From positions 186,001 to 250,000 of the forward strand of contig QANY01009091.1 of NCBI GenBank assembly GCA_003255025.1: 64,000 nt of DNA, in the 5' to 3' direction. The translations under genes were made by a program, and so were the position numbers. The notes below the pieces were generated by a model that saw only the letters and a list, made by a program, of their open reading frames with translations, had not been told where the DNA came from and ran no database searches. This DNA is from Datisca glomerata (Eukaryota > Streptophyta > Magnoliopsida > Cucurbitales > Datiscaceae). This document shows, piece after piece, positions 9,739-20,011 of the stretch (position 1 is its first letter; every line of letters starts with the position of its first letter).

Positions 9739-12700
9739 GTTTGGGGTTATGTTCTCAAAGCATGTGTATTGACATTTTAATATGAAATTTAATGGAATTA
9801 TACTTTTCTAGTAATTGTTCTTCTAAATTATTTTAAATAATTTATATAAATATCTGAAAATTTCATATTCATTAATGAGACTATGATCGTATATTAGTAT
9901 GAGAGGATTAAGATCATAGATAATGAATAAAATTATCAGCAACGTATTAAAGTATGAAATTTTTAATGAATGATTGTTAGTACGGTTCACTAAGCATTAT
10001 GAATGCATGTTATCTAGATCTAGATCATTGATATGGATAGACATCTTAGGATCAGTTTGATATTACTCTAGCTTATCAAAAAAACCATTGTTAGTTGTGC
10101 TATGAAAAAAATCAGGTGAATCATAAAGCAGTTAGTTGTTTGGTAAATGTGTTGTTTAAACACAATATACATTATAAAATAAAAGCATGTGTTTGGTAAA
10201 TTTAAAATTTAAAATTATTGTTACAGTATATTTTACCAAAATAGACATAGTTAAAAAATTCTTTAATAATATAAATATCAAAGTTCAAAAAATAAAAATT
10301 TATTTTTTATTAAAATTCATGAGTCATGCCTATACATGACGTAATAATATATACTAGATATGTACAAACTGTTCACCAAAATTTCTTTTATTTTAAAAAG
10401 AGTCTAACAAAACATTAATTACGATCACCATACCCTCATTAAACTTACAACAATTTTATCTCACAAAATTTCTATATATCGTTCTCATTATTGTAATATT
10501 ACATGACTATCAAATTCAAGGTGACAAAATTTACATCATCATAGTCCATCCCCTCCCCTTTTTCTGAACCGTAGCCCTCACAAAGTTCAACTCTCAATCA
10601 TCTTTCCCATCTCATCTCCAAAAACCTATATTTTGAACTATAATCCCATGAACCAGTCGACTAATCAATAAGCATGGAACAAATCGGTACTAACGATTTC
10701 AGAATAAAAACTTAAGAACAAAACTTTCAATATAAAATTTAAGGTCCAAAAAATTCAGAGCAAAAATTCAAAATCTTGTAATATTTGGTGGATACCAACT
10801 GTGGATTTTGACTTGTGATTTTGAAACGAATATGATTTTGTGGCCAAAAGTTTATCAATGTGCTTTGTGAAATCGATTTCTTGGACTTTTGATGTGCTTT
10901 GTGGAATTGGTTAAGTTGTAAAAGAGAATGATTTTGTTAAGGGTATATATGGTATTCTAAAATAAAATTAAGAACAATCAAGGAAATATAACAGACTCTT
11001 TTTAAAGGGCGGTAGACTTTTAGGGAAGCAACTTCTAAAAGCACATATTTCCTTACTTTTATAATTTGTTGTGAAAAAAGTGAGATTATTAAATAATCGT
11101 CTTATAATAAAATTTACCAAACACCTAAACATGCTAAAATTAAACAAGAATCACTTTTAATTACCCTAAAAGCAATACCAAACAGGATCTTAGTGAATGT
11201 AGTTTAGATAATAAGATTATATGTGACATGACCGATGTGAATTAATATCTTTACTAATGTACTGTTTAACATAAAGATTTATTGTACATCAATCTGATGA
11301 TCATATATAGATCAGTCTGAATCCTTAGTAGTCATAAACTCTTATATATGTATACTGGATCTTTTGATTCACTCGTTAAAATTTGTTTGTAAAATAAGTT
11401 AATAATTTTTATTTTGGAGATTCAGTGACATAGATGACTGGGAAACATGATCTTATAAGATTTAGAACCCAAATTTTCATAACAGATCATATATTGGTTC
11501 TCTTAAGTGATCATTCTGAAAATGAATGGTTATTGAGCTTAAATTTATAATATGATTATAAATTAGTCATTCACTAGTGAATTAATGGTATTTAAGGATC
11601 AATAAGTAAGGAGAATGGTAAAATAATAATTCTGACCAACTCTAATTTACGAACCAATAATTGGAGGACAGAATTACGTGAAATAATTATATCAATGAAC
11701 TACACGAGAATACTCTGTAAATATATTTTATAATCTCTAAGAGTATAATTCCATATTTTTAGTGGAGTAATAATGAAATTAATAAATAAATTTATTTAAT
11801 TAAAGAGTTTAATTAATAATCTGGTTTATTAAAACTTAAGATTATAGGTCCATGGTCGTCAAGTCACATCTATACTACGTAGTCTAGGGTGTGAATATTT
11901 CAGGACATGAGATAAGGACCGACTTGCAAAAAGAATTTTTATTTTAGGGTAAGTACATAATTATGAGATAATTATATGTGATTAATTAATTAAAAATTAA
12001 TTAATTAAATTATTTATATATAAATTTCAGAAACTACATATATATATATATCGATTAATTTTTTTATTATTCGATAAGTGAGACAGAATATCTAATTTGT
12101 GAAATTAGATACTTATAAATTATTATTAGATAATAATTTGAATAAACTAAATATGTTATTTGTGAACTAACAGATAAGTTAGTTGATAGGAATAATCAGA
12201 TATGTTAATTTTGAATTAACTGATATCTAGATATTTATTTGATTAAATTAAATATTTAATTTGCAGTAATTGGCATGTGTCAATCACTGATTGAGAATCA
12301 GAGGTTGACATAAACTATTGTAGTACCACATGGCACTGCAGTAGTATGGGTGCAATACTGTAGTGTCACACGACACTATAGTAGTGCCATGGCACACAGT
12401 GTTGTGAGGCACTATGATAGCTCACAGCAACTACAGTGTCATGCGGTACTGTAGTTGTGCACAAATTACAGTGGGTCCCACTACAATGATAATTTTAAAA
12501 TTAAATATTATTTTCAATTTATCCCTAAAAATCCGATACACCATTATTTAGAAAATATATAGATATTATTCTATTAGTCTCAGCATTGATTGAGAGTTGA
12601 GAACACAATTGCTATCATGGTAAATTTTCTCTGTGATTAAAAAGTTAATCAAAAATTCTAAAAGAATAATCATCGTATTTTCTCAGAGGATTACCTTACT

Positions 12701-13108
12701 AAATTAATCATTTTCAGTAAATCTCTAGATCTCATATGTTGAGTATATCTAAAGACAGAAAAAATATTTCTAAATTATTCTACATGCCCACACACATCTT
12801 GGTGCGCTTGAGGATTGACTTTAAAGATCTATGTATGGATCTCGAAGTCAATTGTTTGTGGGAATTCATGATCGTTGTTTTGCTAGGACGTTAGATATAG
12901 ATTACAAGAGATATATGATTCATATCCAAGTATGTCTTAGATTTAATATATAAATATATAATGGATCATGATTGAAAAAAGTTTTCAATAAAAGTTTTTA
13001 TTTTGGAAACCGTTGCATCGCGCTTATTTTCTTTTATCGAAAAGGATTTGCTTTTAGTAAATTTTTCAAAAGCCAACACGCCTCGCCGCGCCTGCACCCT
13101 GTTTTTCA
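9739..13108 (+). repeat. Copia 3'-side LTR (long), split by an insertion
   Basis: The LTR starts TGTTTGGGG immediately after the polypurine tract AAGGGAAAGTGGGAGATT and ends ...TTTTTCA just before a primer binding site, giving TG...CA borders. Total 3370 bases; without the 1130-base insertion at 10054-11183 the LTR is about 2.24 kb. It is AT-rich and non-coding. GTAC-rich degenerate inverted repeats occur at 12300-12480. Borders are inferred from the PPT and PBS, since the partner LTR is outside the window. Confidence 0.7.
10054..11183. mobile_element. Non-autonomous DNA element inserted in the Copia LTR
   Basis: Flanks are AGGATC at 10048-10053 and again at 11184-11189. The ends are imperfect inverted repeats: left AGTTTGATATTACTCTAG, right complement GTTTGGTATTGCTTTTAG. 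The interior is AT-rich and non-coding, with further TTTGGTAAAT motifs near 10140 and 10190. LTR-like sequence resumes directly afterwards. The duplication length (6-8 bp) fits an hAT-type MITE, but the superfamily is uncertain. Confidence 0.6.
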
Positions 13109-13470
13109 ACAATTGGTGTCAAAGCTCAAGGACAGACAATTCCTCGTATTGGCGTCTATCTTCCTCAACACGTGTTTTCTCACGGACAATTATATGTTAT
13201 ACTTTCACGTGGTGTTTCGATGCCATCGACAAAAATTTTGGTTACACCAAAGGATGTTAGACATAAAGACATAATCTGTACAAAAAAATATTGTATATAA
13301 GGAAATACTTGATGTTTAAATGATGTTTTCAATTATTATTCCTAAGTTAATCTTTTAAATTATAAACAAACTTGATTGTTATATAACAAGTCATTAAAAA
13401 TATAATAAAGTAAAGTTAATAGATTCAGTTACCTAACATGTGCAACGCAGGTGAGAGCTGCGAGTTATAT
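13109..13470 (+). other. Primer binding site and leader following the Copia LTR
   Basis: TTGGTGTCAAAGC at 13113-13125 matches the usual tRNA-Met primer binding site (TGGTATCAGAGC) of plant Copia elements with a few changes. It sits 4 bases after the LTR end. The following 340 bases contain no recognisable gag and end where unrelated sequence and the MULE begin. Its presence downstream of a 3' LTR is unusual. Confidence 0.6.
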
Positions 13471-13984
13471 TAAGTTTAATTGAACAATTTATGTTTTAAA
13501 TTTTCATCATTGTATTAACATGACTTTTTTGCAAAAATCAACCCCTACAATAACCATTTTGCATAAATTAACCCCTACACTAATTTTTTCTTACCCTGAC
13601 CCCTGGCTCACTTGTCCTTCACTTTTTCACTTTTTTCCTTATTGCCATTTTTACAAGTTGTCTAATCAAATGTCAAGATCTACTCACTTAACACTCAAAA
13701 CCTCCGTATCCACCTCATTTCTCCTTCTTCATTTTTCATTGTTTCTACTCATTCTTCATTTTCCTCTTCATTGTCTTCTTCATCTTCTTCTCCGTCTTCT
13801 TCATTCTTCCTGCAACAGCAAATGATTGTTAGTTCTTCTTTCTAGAACTTGTATAAGTTTTTATTTCTTCTTTCTGAAAAGTTTGAGTTTTTATGGGTTT
13901 TTCATGTTCATGAGTTTTCTGAGAATATTTATTTATTTTCTTCTTTCTGAAACATTTTTTTAAGTTCATTTATTATACATGATC

Positions 13985-14352
13985 ACTACAAGATGATATT
14001 GTAGTGTAAACGAGGTCTACACGAGTACTACACAAGCCTTGTGTAGTCATCGTGTAGACTACAAGCAGGGTACTCAATCATTGTGTAAACCTCATGTACA
14101 CTACATGATCATCGTGTAGTGCATCAGTAACTTCTTCAGCAGTTCACGAGCATCGTGTAACATCTATTACACTACACGAGGACTACATGATCATCGTGTA
14201 GTGTATAAGATGACCACATGATGATCGTGTACTCCTCGTGTATACTACACGATTACACTACACGATCATCGTGTAGGACCTATGACAGTACACAATGACT
14301 ACACGATGGCTACACGATGACTACACGATGGCTACACGATTATCGTGTAATA
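13985..14352. repeat. CTACAC/GTGTAG palindromic array A (MULE left arm)
   Basis: Dense, irregularly spaced repeats of CTACACGAT and its complement ATCGTGTAG, often paired as ATCGTGTAG-N-CTACACGAT palindromes. The array lies between the TIR-proximal stretch and the transposase 5' exon, so probably in the first intron or leader. Confidence 0.9.
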
Positions 14353-14439
14353 TTCAATTCATTATGCATTCTTCTTGTACTGACGTCTTGCATTGATATA
14401 TATACAGATTTGTCTGAAATTTGAATTTTTGTAATCCAT

Positions 14440-14657
14440 GATAGAGAGTGGGTGAAAAATAGTACAACATGTTATTTTAGTGGAGAGAAGACCAAATTAT
14501 TAGAGATATCAACTAACTGCACTTACCACGAGCTATTGGGTATATTGCATAAAGAACTTCAAATAGACCCCTCAAAGTATGATATGTCTATCAAATTTTT
14601 TTATAGAAGCCATGTCCCATGCCCTCCTGCTGAAATTTTAAATGTTAGAGATTTCTG
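14440..14657 (+). pseudogene. MuDR-type transposase N-terminal exon, copy 1
   Basis: The frame reads WVKNSTTCYFSGEKTKLLEI, then STNCTYHELLGILHKELQID and YDMSIKFFYRSHVPCPPAE. This N-terminal region (a beta-grasp-like fold with the conserved ITxxDLxFF-type ending) is characteristic of plant MULE transposases. It ends at LNVRDF with a stop, where copy 2 continues LKNRDLQFFIKENGSE. It is a truncated duplicate exon. Confidence 0.75.
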
Positions 14658-14762
14658 AAAAGCTTGAATTTTCAAGGGTTTTTCATGTTCATGAGTTTTC
14701 TGAGAATATTTATTTATTTTCTTCTTTCTGAAACGTTGTTTGAAGTTCATTTATTGTATAGG

Positions 14763-15256
14763 ATCACTACAAGATGATATTGTAGTGTAAACGAGCTCTA
14801 CACGAGTCTCATGTAGTCATCGTGTAGACTACATGTAGGGTACACGATCCTTGTGTAGACCTCGTATACACCACACGATCATCTTGTAGTGCATCAGGAA
14901 CTTCTTTAGCCGTTCACGAGCATCATGTAGTATACATGATGACCACATGATAATCGTGTACTCCTCGTGTACACTACACGATTACACTACATGGTCCCCG
15001 TGTACACTTCATAATGGAACTACATGATCATTGTGTTGTAATCGTGTAGTCTACACAATCATCGTGTAGTCCTCATGTACCTTACACGATTACACTACAC
15101 GATCATCGCGTAGTACACTCGTGTACACTACACGATCATCATGTGGTCACCGTGTATGACCTATTACATTACACGATGACTACACGATGGTTACACTATG
15201 ACTACACGATGGCTACACTATGATTACACGATGGTAAACCGATCATCGTGTAATAT
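14763..15256. repeat. CTACAC/GTGTAG palindromic array B (MULE left arm, second copy)
   Basis: This is a second, diverged copy of array A, introduced by the same GATCACTACAAGATGATATT leader found at 13981. It shows that the arm was tandemly duplicated. Unit spacing is irregular and sequences differ from array A, so the array is evolving quickly. Confidence 0.9.
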
Positions 15257-15344
15257 TCTATTTCATTATGTATTCTTCTTATGCTAACTTCCTTCATTGA
15301 TGTATATACAGATATGTCTGAAGTTTGAATTTTCGTAATCCATG

Positions 15345-16060
15345 ATGGAGATTGGGTGAAAATGGTACAACATGATCTTTTAGTGGAGAAAATACTAAAT
15401 TATTGGAGATATCAACTAACTGCACTTACCACGAGCTATTTGGTATATTACATGAAGAACTCCAAATAGACCGCTCAAAGTATGATATGTCCATAAATTT
15501 TTTTTATAGAAGTCATGTCACATGCCCTCCTACTGAAATTTTAAAAAATAGAGATTTACAGTTCTTTATTAAGGAGAATGGATCAGAATCACTTCAAACC
15601 CAATTATTTATAAGTACTAAGCCTAAATTTTTTCCATTTCAAAGCTCGGTTCCTGAAATCACAATGTCAAAACAACCTCAGGTTCCTGAAACTACAGAGT
15701 TATACCAAAGTTGAGTTCCTGAAACACAAATGTCACGACAACCTCTACATGAAAGCATTCCTCACTTTGAGAGTGTTGATCATTTTGAAAAGAACTATCA
15801 TTATGATGATGTTTTTGGTCATGACGAGAATAATTTTTGAGGATGAGGATGTTGATGGTGATGGTGATGATTTTGATTTTGATTAGGGGGCGTATGATGA
15901 TGCAATCCATGGAGATGACCATGATGATGTCATCAGTGGAGACGGGCGTACAATAATTTCAGACTTGAATACAGGTGGTGAACTCGAGACCACTTATCCA
16001 TTGCCATCACAATTTGATTTGAATGAACAACGTTCTGAATCCAGTGAACAATGAGTTGAT
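15345..16060 (+). pseudogene. MuDR-type transposase N-terminal exon, copy 2
   Basis: The same N-terminal domain as at 14440 (STNCTYHELFGILHEELQID, YDMSINFFYRSHVTCPPTE), but here it runs on through DLQFFIKENGSESLQTQLFI, a Ser/Pro/Gln-rich linker (15620-15800) and an Asp-rich acidic segment (15830-15960), ending with STOP after a Glu/Ser run near 16053. Acidic linkers between the N-terminal domain and the MULE zinc ribbon are usual. Stops at about 15712 and 15838 and lack of the catalytic DDE domain show it is non-functional. Confidence 0.75.
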
Positions 16061-16114
16061 TTAAATCAGTTTATAATAAAAAAAAATTAATACGGATGTT
16101 TTGGACGGTCATAA

Positions 16115-16550
16115 ATCTTGTCAATTAGGAAGAGCTGGATAAGATGTTTGACTTTCTTCCCGTTCAGATATACAAGTAAATGAGATAATCCCGCACATTT
16201 TGAAGCATGCCCAAAATGTTTTATCTTCAAATTTCGAATCAACTGGCTTTGATGTATTTGAATCAAACCTTGGCTCTCAGTTTTGGTTGAAGTTGATGGA
16301 AACAATAAGAGATGACTATGCCGTGGAAAAAATGTCTGAGCAAATTTTATTTCAGCTAGCAACTAGATGTGTGAATGATGTAGAAGCATACTGGATGCTT
16401 TGGTTGCTTTTTCATCGAATTCTGAACAGCGGGTACTGGTCAGGTTAGTAACTCAATCAAGTAGGATATTTTGCATTTAAATGCAAATTGATTATGAACT
16501 TTTTTTGCAGTTTGAGAATCTACAACTTATTGCTATCGACTCTTGTACAT
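16115..16550 (+). pseudogene. Copy of TELO2 intron 6 end, exon 7 and intron 7 start inside the MULE
   Basis: The segment is closely similar to 35310-35849: it contains the last part of intron 6, all of exon 7 (from ILVNEIIP through HRIL.QR) and the first part of intron 7. Introns are retained, so the copy was made at DNA level, not from mRNA. Differences include a shortened polypyrimidine tract, about a dozen substitutions, a single-base deletion near 16425 that shifts the frame (GAATTCTGAACAG versus GAATTCTTGAACAG), and loss of about 85 bases of intron 7. It lies in the same orientation as the donor and between the two inverted MULE arms. Confidence 0.92.
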
Positions 16551-17100
16551 TTATTGTACAAAAACATCATTCTCGTCATGACAAAAAGCATCATCATAAT
16601 GATAGTTTCTTTCAAAATGATCAACACTCTCAAAGTGAGGAATGCTTTCATGTAGAGGTTGTCGTGACATTTATGTTTCAGGAACTCAACTTCGGTATAA
16701 CCCTGTAGTTTCATGAACCTGAGGTTGTTGTGACATTGTGTTTTCAGGAACTGAGCTTTGAAATGAAAAATGTTTAGGCTTAGTACTTATAAATAATGGG
16801 GTTCGAAGTGATTCTGATCCATTCTTCTTAATAAAGAACTATAAATCTCTATCTTTTAAAATTTCAGCCAGAGGGCATGGGACATGACTTTTATAAATAA
16901 ATTTGATGGACATATCATACTTTGAGAGGTCTATTTGGAGTTCTTCATATAATATACCAAATAGTTCGTGGTAAGTGCACTTAGTTGATATCTCCAATAA
17001 TTTGGTCTTTTCTCCACTAAAAGATCATGTTGTACCATTTTTCACCCAATCTTCATCATAGATTACCAAAATTCAAACTTCAAACATATATGTATATACA
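16551..17100 (-). pseudogene. MuDR-type transposase N-terminal exon, copy 3 (inverted)
   Basis: The complement of this stretch reads the same N-terminal domain, linker with repeated VPE-T/Q-MS-QP motifs and HFEK..HYDD acidic start seen at 15345-15835. It is therefore the inverted counterpart of copy 2, stopping at the TELO2 segment. Frame breaks make it non-coding. Confidence 0.75.
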
Positions 17101-17144
17101 TCAATGAAGGAAGTTAGTACAAGAAGAATACATAATGAAATGGA

Positions 17145-17570
17145 ATATTACACGATGATCGAATTACCATCGTGTAGTCATAGTGTAGCCATTGTGCAGT
17201 CATCGTGTAATGTAATAGGTCATACACGGTGACTCCACGATGATCGTGTAGTATACACAAGTGTACTACACTACACGATGATCGTGTAGTTCCATCATGT
17301 AGTGTACTCGAGGATCATGTAGTGTACACAAGGAGTACACAATCATCATGTGGTCATCTTGTACACTACACGATGATCGTGTAGTCATTGTGTAGTGTAA
17401 TAGATGTTACACGATGCTCGTGAACTGCTGAAAAAGTTATTGATGCACCACACGATAATCGTGTAGTATACACAAGGTCTACACAAGGATCGTGTACCCT
17501 ACGTATAGTCTACACGATGACTACATGAGACTCGTGTAGACTTCGTTTACACTACATTAGCATCTTGTAG
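17145..17570. repeat. CTACAC/GTGTAG palindromic array C (MULE right arm)
   Basis: The inverted counterpart of arrays A and B, ending at CACTACATTAGCATCTTGTA, the complement of the array leader seen at 13981 and 14761. Same motif content, individually diverged. Confidence 0.9.
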
Positions 17571-18020
17571 TGATTCTATATAATAAATGAATTTCAAACA
17601 ACGTTTCAGAAAGAAGAAAACAAATAAATATTCCTAGAAAACTCATGAACATGAAAAATCCTTGAAAATTCAAGTTTTTCAGAAAGAAGAAAATAAAACT
17701 TATACATGTTTCAGAGTGAAGAACTAACAAGCTTTTACTTTTGCAGGAAGAGGGAAGAAGATGAAGAATAAAACGAAGAGGAAAACGAAGAAGTAGAAAA
17801 AATGAAAAATGAAGAAGGAGAAATAGGGTTGGTAGGAAGGTTCGAATATTAAGTGAGTAGACCATGACATTTGATTGGACAGTTTGTAAGAAGGATAATG
17901 TTGGGAAAAACAATAAAAAGTGAAGAAAAAGTGAGTAAAGAGTAGAGTAAGTAGAAATTAATATAGATGTTGATATCTGCAAAATCATCGAGTGGAGTTG
18001 ATTTTCATAAAAAAAAAAAA

Positions 18021-19215
18021 CCCAATTAGAAACGCGGGACTGCGAATTAGAAACGAATTCCTTTGTTGCTCCATTTTCAACATAACCCTTATTAACTTCT
18101 TTCACTCGAAGACAGTGAGCCTCGTCGCCTCCGCCATTCATAGACGCTGAGTGCCCTAGCCTCGTAGACATCGCCACCGCCACCAGCACTGCACCACCTC
18201 ATTGTCGCCATAGTCTCCTCGTCGCCACAAACTCATCATCACTATCACCACAAAGCCGTTTCCATCATGAAGGTGAGCATCTCTTAAAGAGAAGTCGAAA
18301 TCTCTCCATTCTCCTCCTCTTCTCGAAGCCGAAGGAGGCAAATGAGTGAGGGAGAAGTTCTACTTTTCTACAGCTAAAACCCTAGAATTGGAGCCATTGT
18401 TTGTCGCTCTTTAAGGTACGAGTTTGGTATATAGAGTACAGATGAATGTGTTTCCATCAAGATATCTACTGATATAGCCTTAAAATTGGAGGAAGAAGAT
18501 AGATCTAGGGAATCTGTCAGAATATCTAGGGGAAAATAGAAAATAGTGATAGCAAGAAATATGCACTTCTATTTCATGATTTGAGACAGACTCATTGATC
18601 CCTTAGTGGTTAGATGAGGGGATTTTTTTTTCGCTAATATTTTCTTCATGCTTTGTTGAAATCCTTGGATCTTACACGCTTCTAAGGTTAAGTTCTTTCG
18701 GTGGCTTTTAGTCTCGAGGAAGGTGAATACTTGTGAGCTTCTGCAGAGGAAGCATCTGAAAACTTGCTTCTCCTAATTGGTCATCCTATTCGTTAAGAAT
18801 GCAGAGTTACTAGATCATTTGTTTCTCCATTATCTTCTCTTTTTTTGTTGTGTAAGCTTCTTCAGGGTTTTTATTTAACATGGGTGATGTCGAGGGATGT
18901 TAATGTATGTCTTTTTATTACTTTTGCAAGGGGTATCAAGAAGAGGAAGAGGATTTCGGGGAGGGCAATCTTTTCGATTATATTGCCAAAAAGAAATTTG
19001 AGACTCTCCTAAGAAAATCAAAGGATGTTAGTTTTTTTGTGGGGAGATGTTAAGTTCGTTGCTTCTAAGTGGGCTTATATTTGAATCGTTTTTTGGTTCT
19101 CTCAAATTTGAAAGAAGTCGTAATACTCATTGAACATTGCTTATGGGTTGTTGTACATCTCTATATTATTTTAGTGAAAGTGATATATTTTCTTACAAAA
19201 AAACTTATTCCTAGC
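18021..19215. other. No intact gene; possible 5' exon remnants
   Basis: A C/G-richer stretch at 18070-18420 with CGCC-rich codons looks like a plant 5' UTR or transit-peptide region but gives no recognisable protein on either strand. A short frame near 18933-19027 reads YQEEEEDFGEGNLFDYIAKK with AG/GT-like borders and is unidentified. It may be upstream exons of the broken transporter below, but I cannot show this. Confidence 0.35.
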
Positions 19216-19218
19216 TCT

Positions 19219-19555
19219 TGGTAGTTGGTCTCTCTCATTCTCTCTCACTCCCTCTCTCTATTCTCTCTCTCGCCCTCTCTCTTTCACTCTCCCTCTCTCT
19301 CTCACATTCTTTCTCGCTCTCTCTCCCTCTCTTTCTTCTCTCTCTGTCCCTCACAATCTCTTCTTTCCCCTCTCTCTCTCTAACTCTCTCGCTCTCTCTC
19401 TCTCTCTCTCTCTTTCTCTATCTCTCTCTCCCCCCTCTCTCGTTCCCTCTCTCTCCTCATTCTCTCTCCCTCTCTCTCTTCTCTCTCTCATTCACTCTCG
19501 CCCTCTCTCTCCCCGACTCTCTCTCTCGCTCGATCTCGCTCTCTCTCTCTCAATC
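19219..19555. repeat. (TC)n low-complexity tract
   Basis: About 340 bases of imperfect CTCTCTC with scattered A, G and C interruptions. It is open in one frame (Leu/Ser repeats) purely because of composition. Stretch 19556-20010 after it holds nothing I recognise. Confidence 0.95.
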
Positions 19556-20011
19556 TGACACCTTCTAGGCAAAAGAAGGAATTATGTGTCAACACTTAGG
19601 TAGGCTTGCTGGAAAGAAATAGTAGGCTCTTTTGTCATAGTTATGCCGATTCATATTTTGTTTGGTCCAGAATTTACCATAAGTCTTCCCTGGTCCAGAA
19701 TTGACTTTTTAGACTTACCCATATTTTGGTTATGTCGAATTGGATACTGTTATTATAGAGATTCTACGTAAATGGCATTTTGTAGCTACCCGTTACCCAG
19801 GTTTAAAACTGTTTATAGTCTTTAGCTCACAGCTAGTAATCTGAAACGGTATAAGCCACTGCTGAAGAAATTATATTCTCACGGACCTTGAAATTGCAGT
19901 TTAAATGTGATCACTGATCTCTTTAAACTCTGTATTTTAACCAACACATTATAGACTATATGTATTTTTGTCTTTTCCTCATCTTAGTTGTTTGTTGTTT
20001 TTTTCTTGCAG

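Larger units (their letters stand above)
1..13440 (+). mobile_element. Decayed Copia LTR retrotransposon (gag to 3' LTR plus PBS/leader), interrupted by three other elements
   Basis: The + strand carries, in Copia order, gag with a CCHC zinc knuckle, protease, GAG-pre-integrase, integrase, reverse transcriptase, RNase H, a polypurine tract and an LTR. Many stops and frameshifts show it is dead. The 5' LTR lies left of the window. The coding part is split at 508-1074 by an hAT-like insertion and at 2024-7612 by a CACTA-type element, and the LTR is split at 10054-11183. Integrase before RT assigns it to Copia. A tRNA-Met-type primer binding site follows the LTR at about 13113, so the arrangement is internal region, LTR, PBS, leader. 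Confidence 0.9.
13525..18020. mobile_element. Palindromic Mutator-like element (MULE) carrying a TELO2 exon copy
   Basis: The two ends are inverted repeats: left from TTTTTTGCAAAAATCAACCC, right ending GTTGATTTTCATAAAAAA, and both continue into CTAATCAAATGTCA / complementary sequence and a CT-rich stretch. Inside, both arms carry a CTACAC palindrome array and the 5' exon of a MuDR-type transposase in opposite orientations. The left arm has an internal tandem duplication (13850-14655 and 14656-15540). The centre, 16115-16550, is a copy of a TELO2 segment. No 9 bp target duplication is obvious. It is non-autonomous: the transposase catalytic and SWIM domains are absent. Confidence 0.75.

Noticed and set aside
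13985..15256. Regularly repeated palindromes resembling a CRISPR array
   Set aside because: Spacing is irregular, repeats are diverged, there are no unique spacers of constant length, and the context is a plant Mutator-like transposon.
17557..18189. A 210-codon open frame on the - strand
   Set aside because: It lies in the MULE right arm and TIR, has a low-complexity Leu/Phe/Ser composition and no recognisable domain; it is open by composition.
19218..19568. A 116-codon Leu/Ser repeat frame
   Set aside because: It is a translation of the (TC)n tract, not a protein gene.
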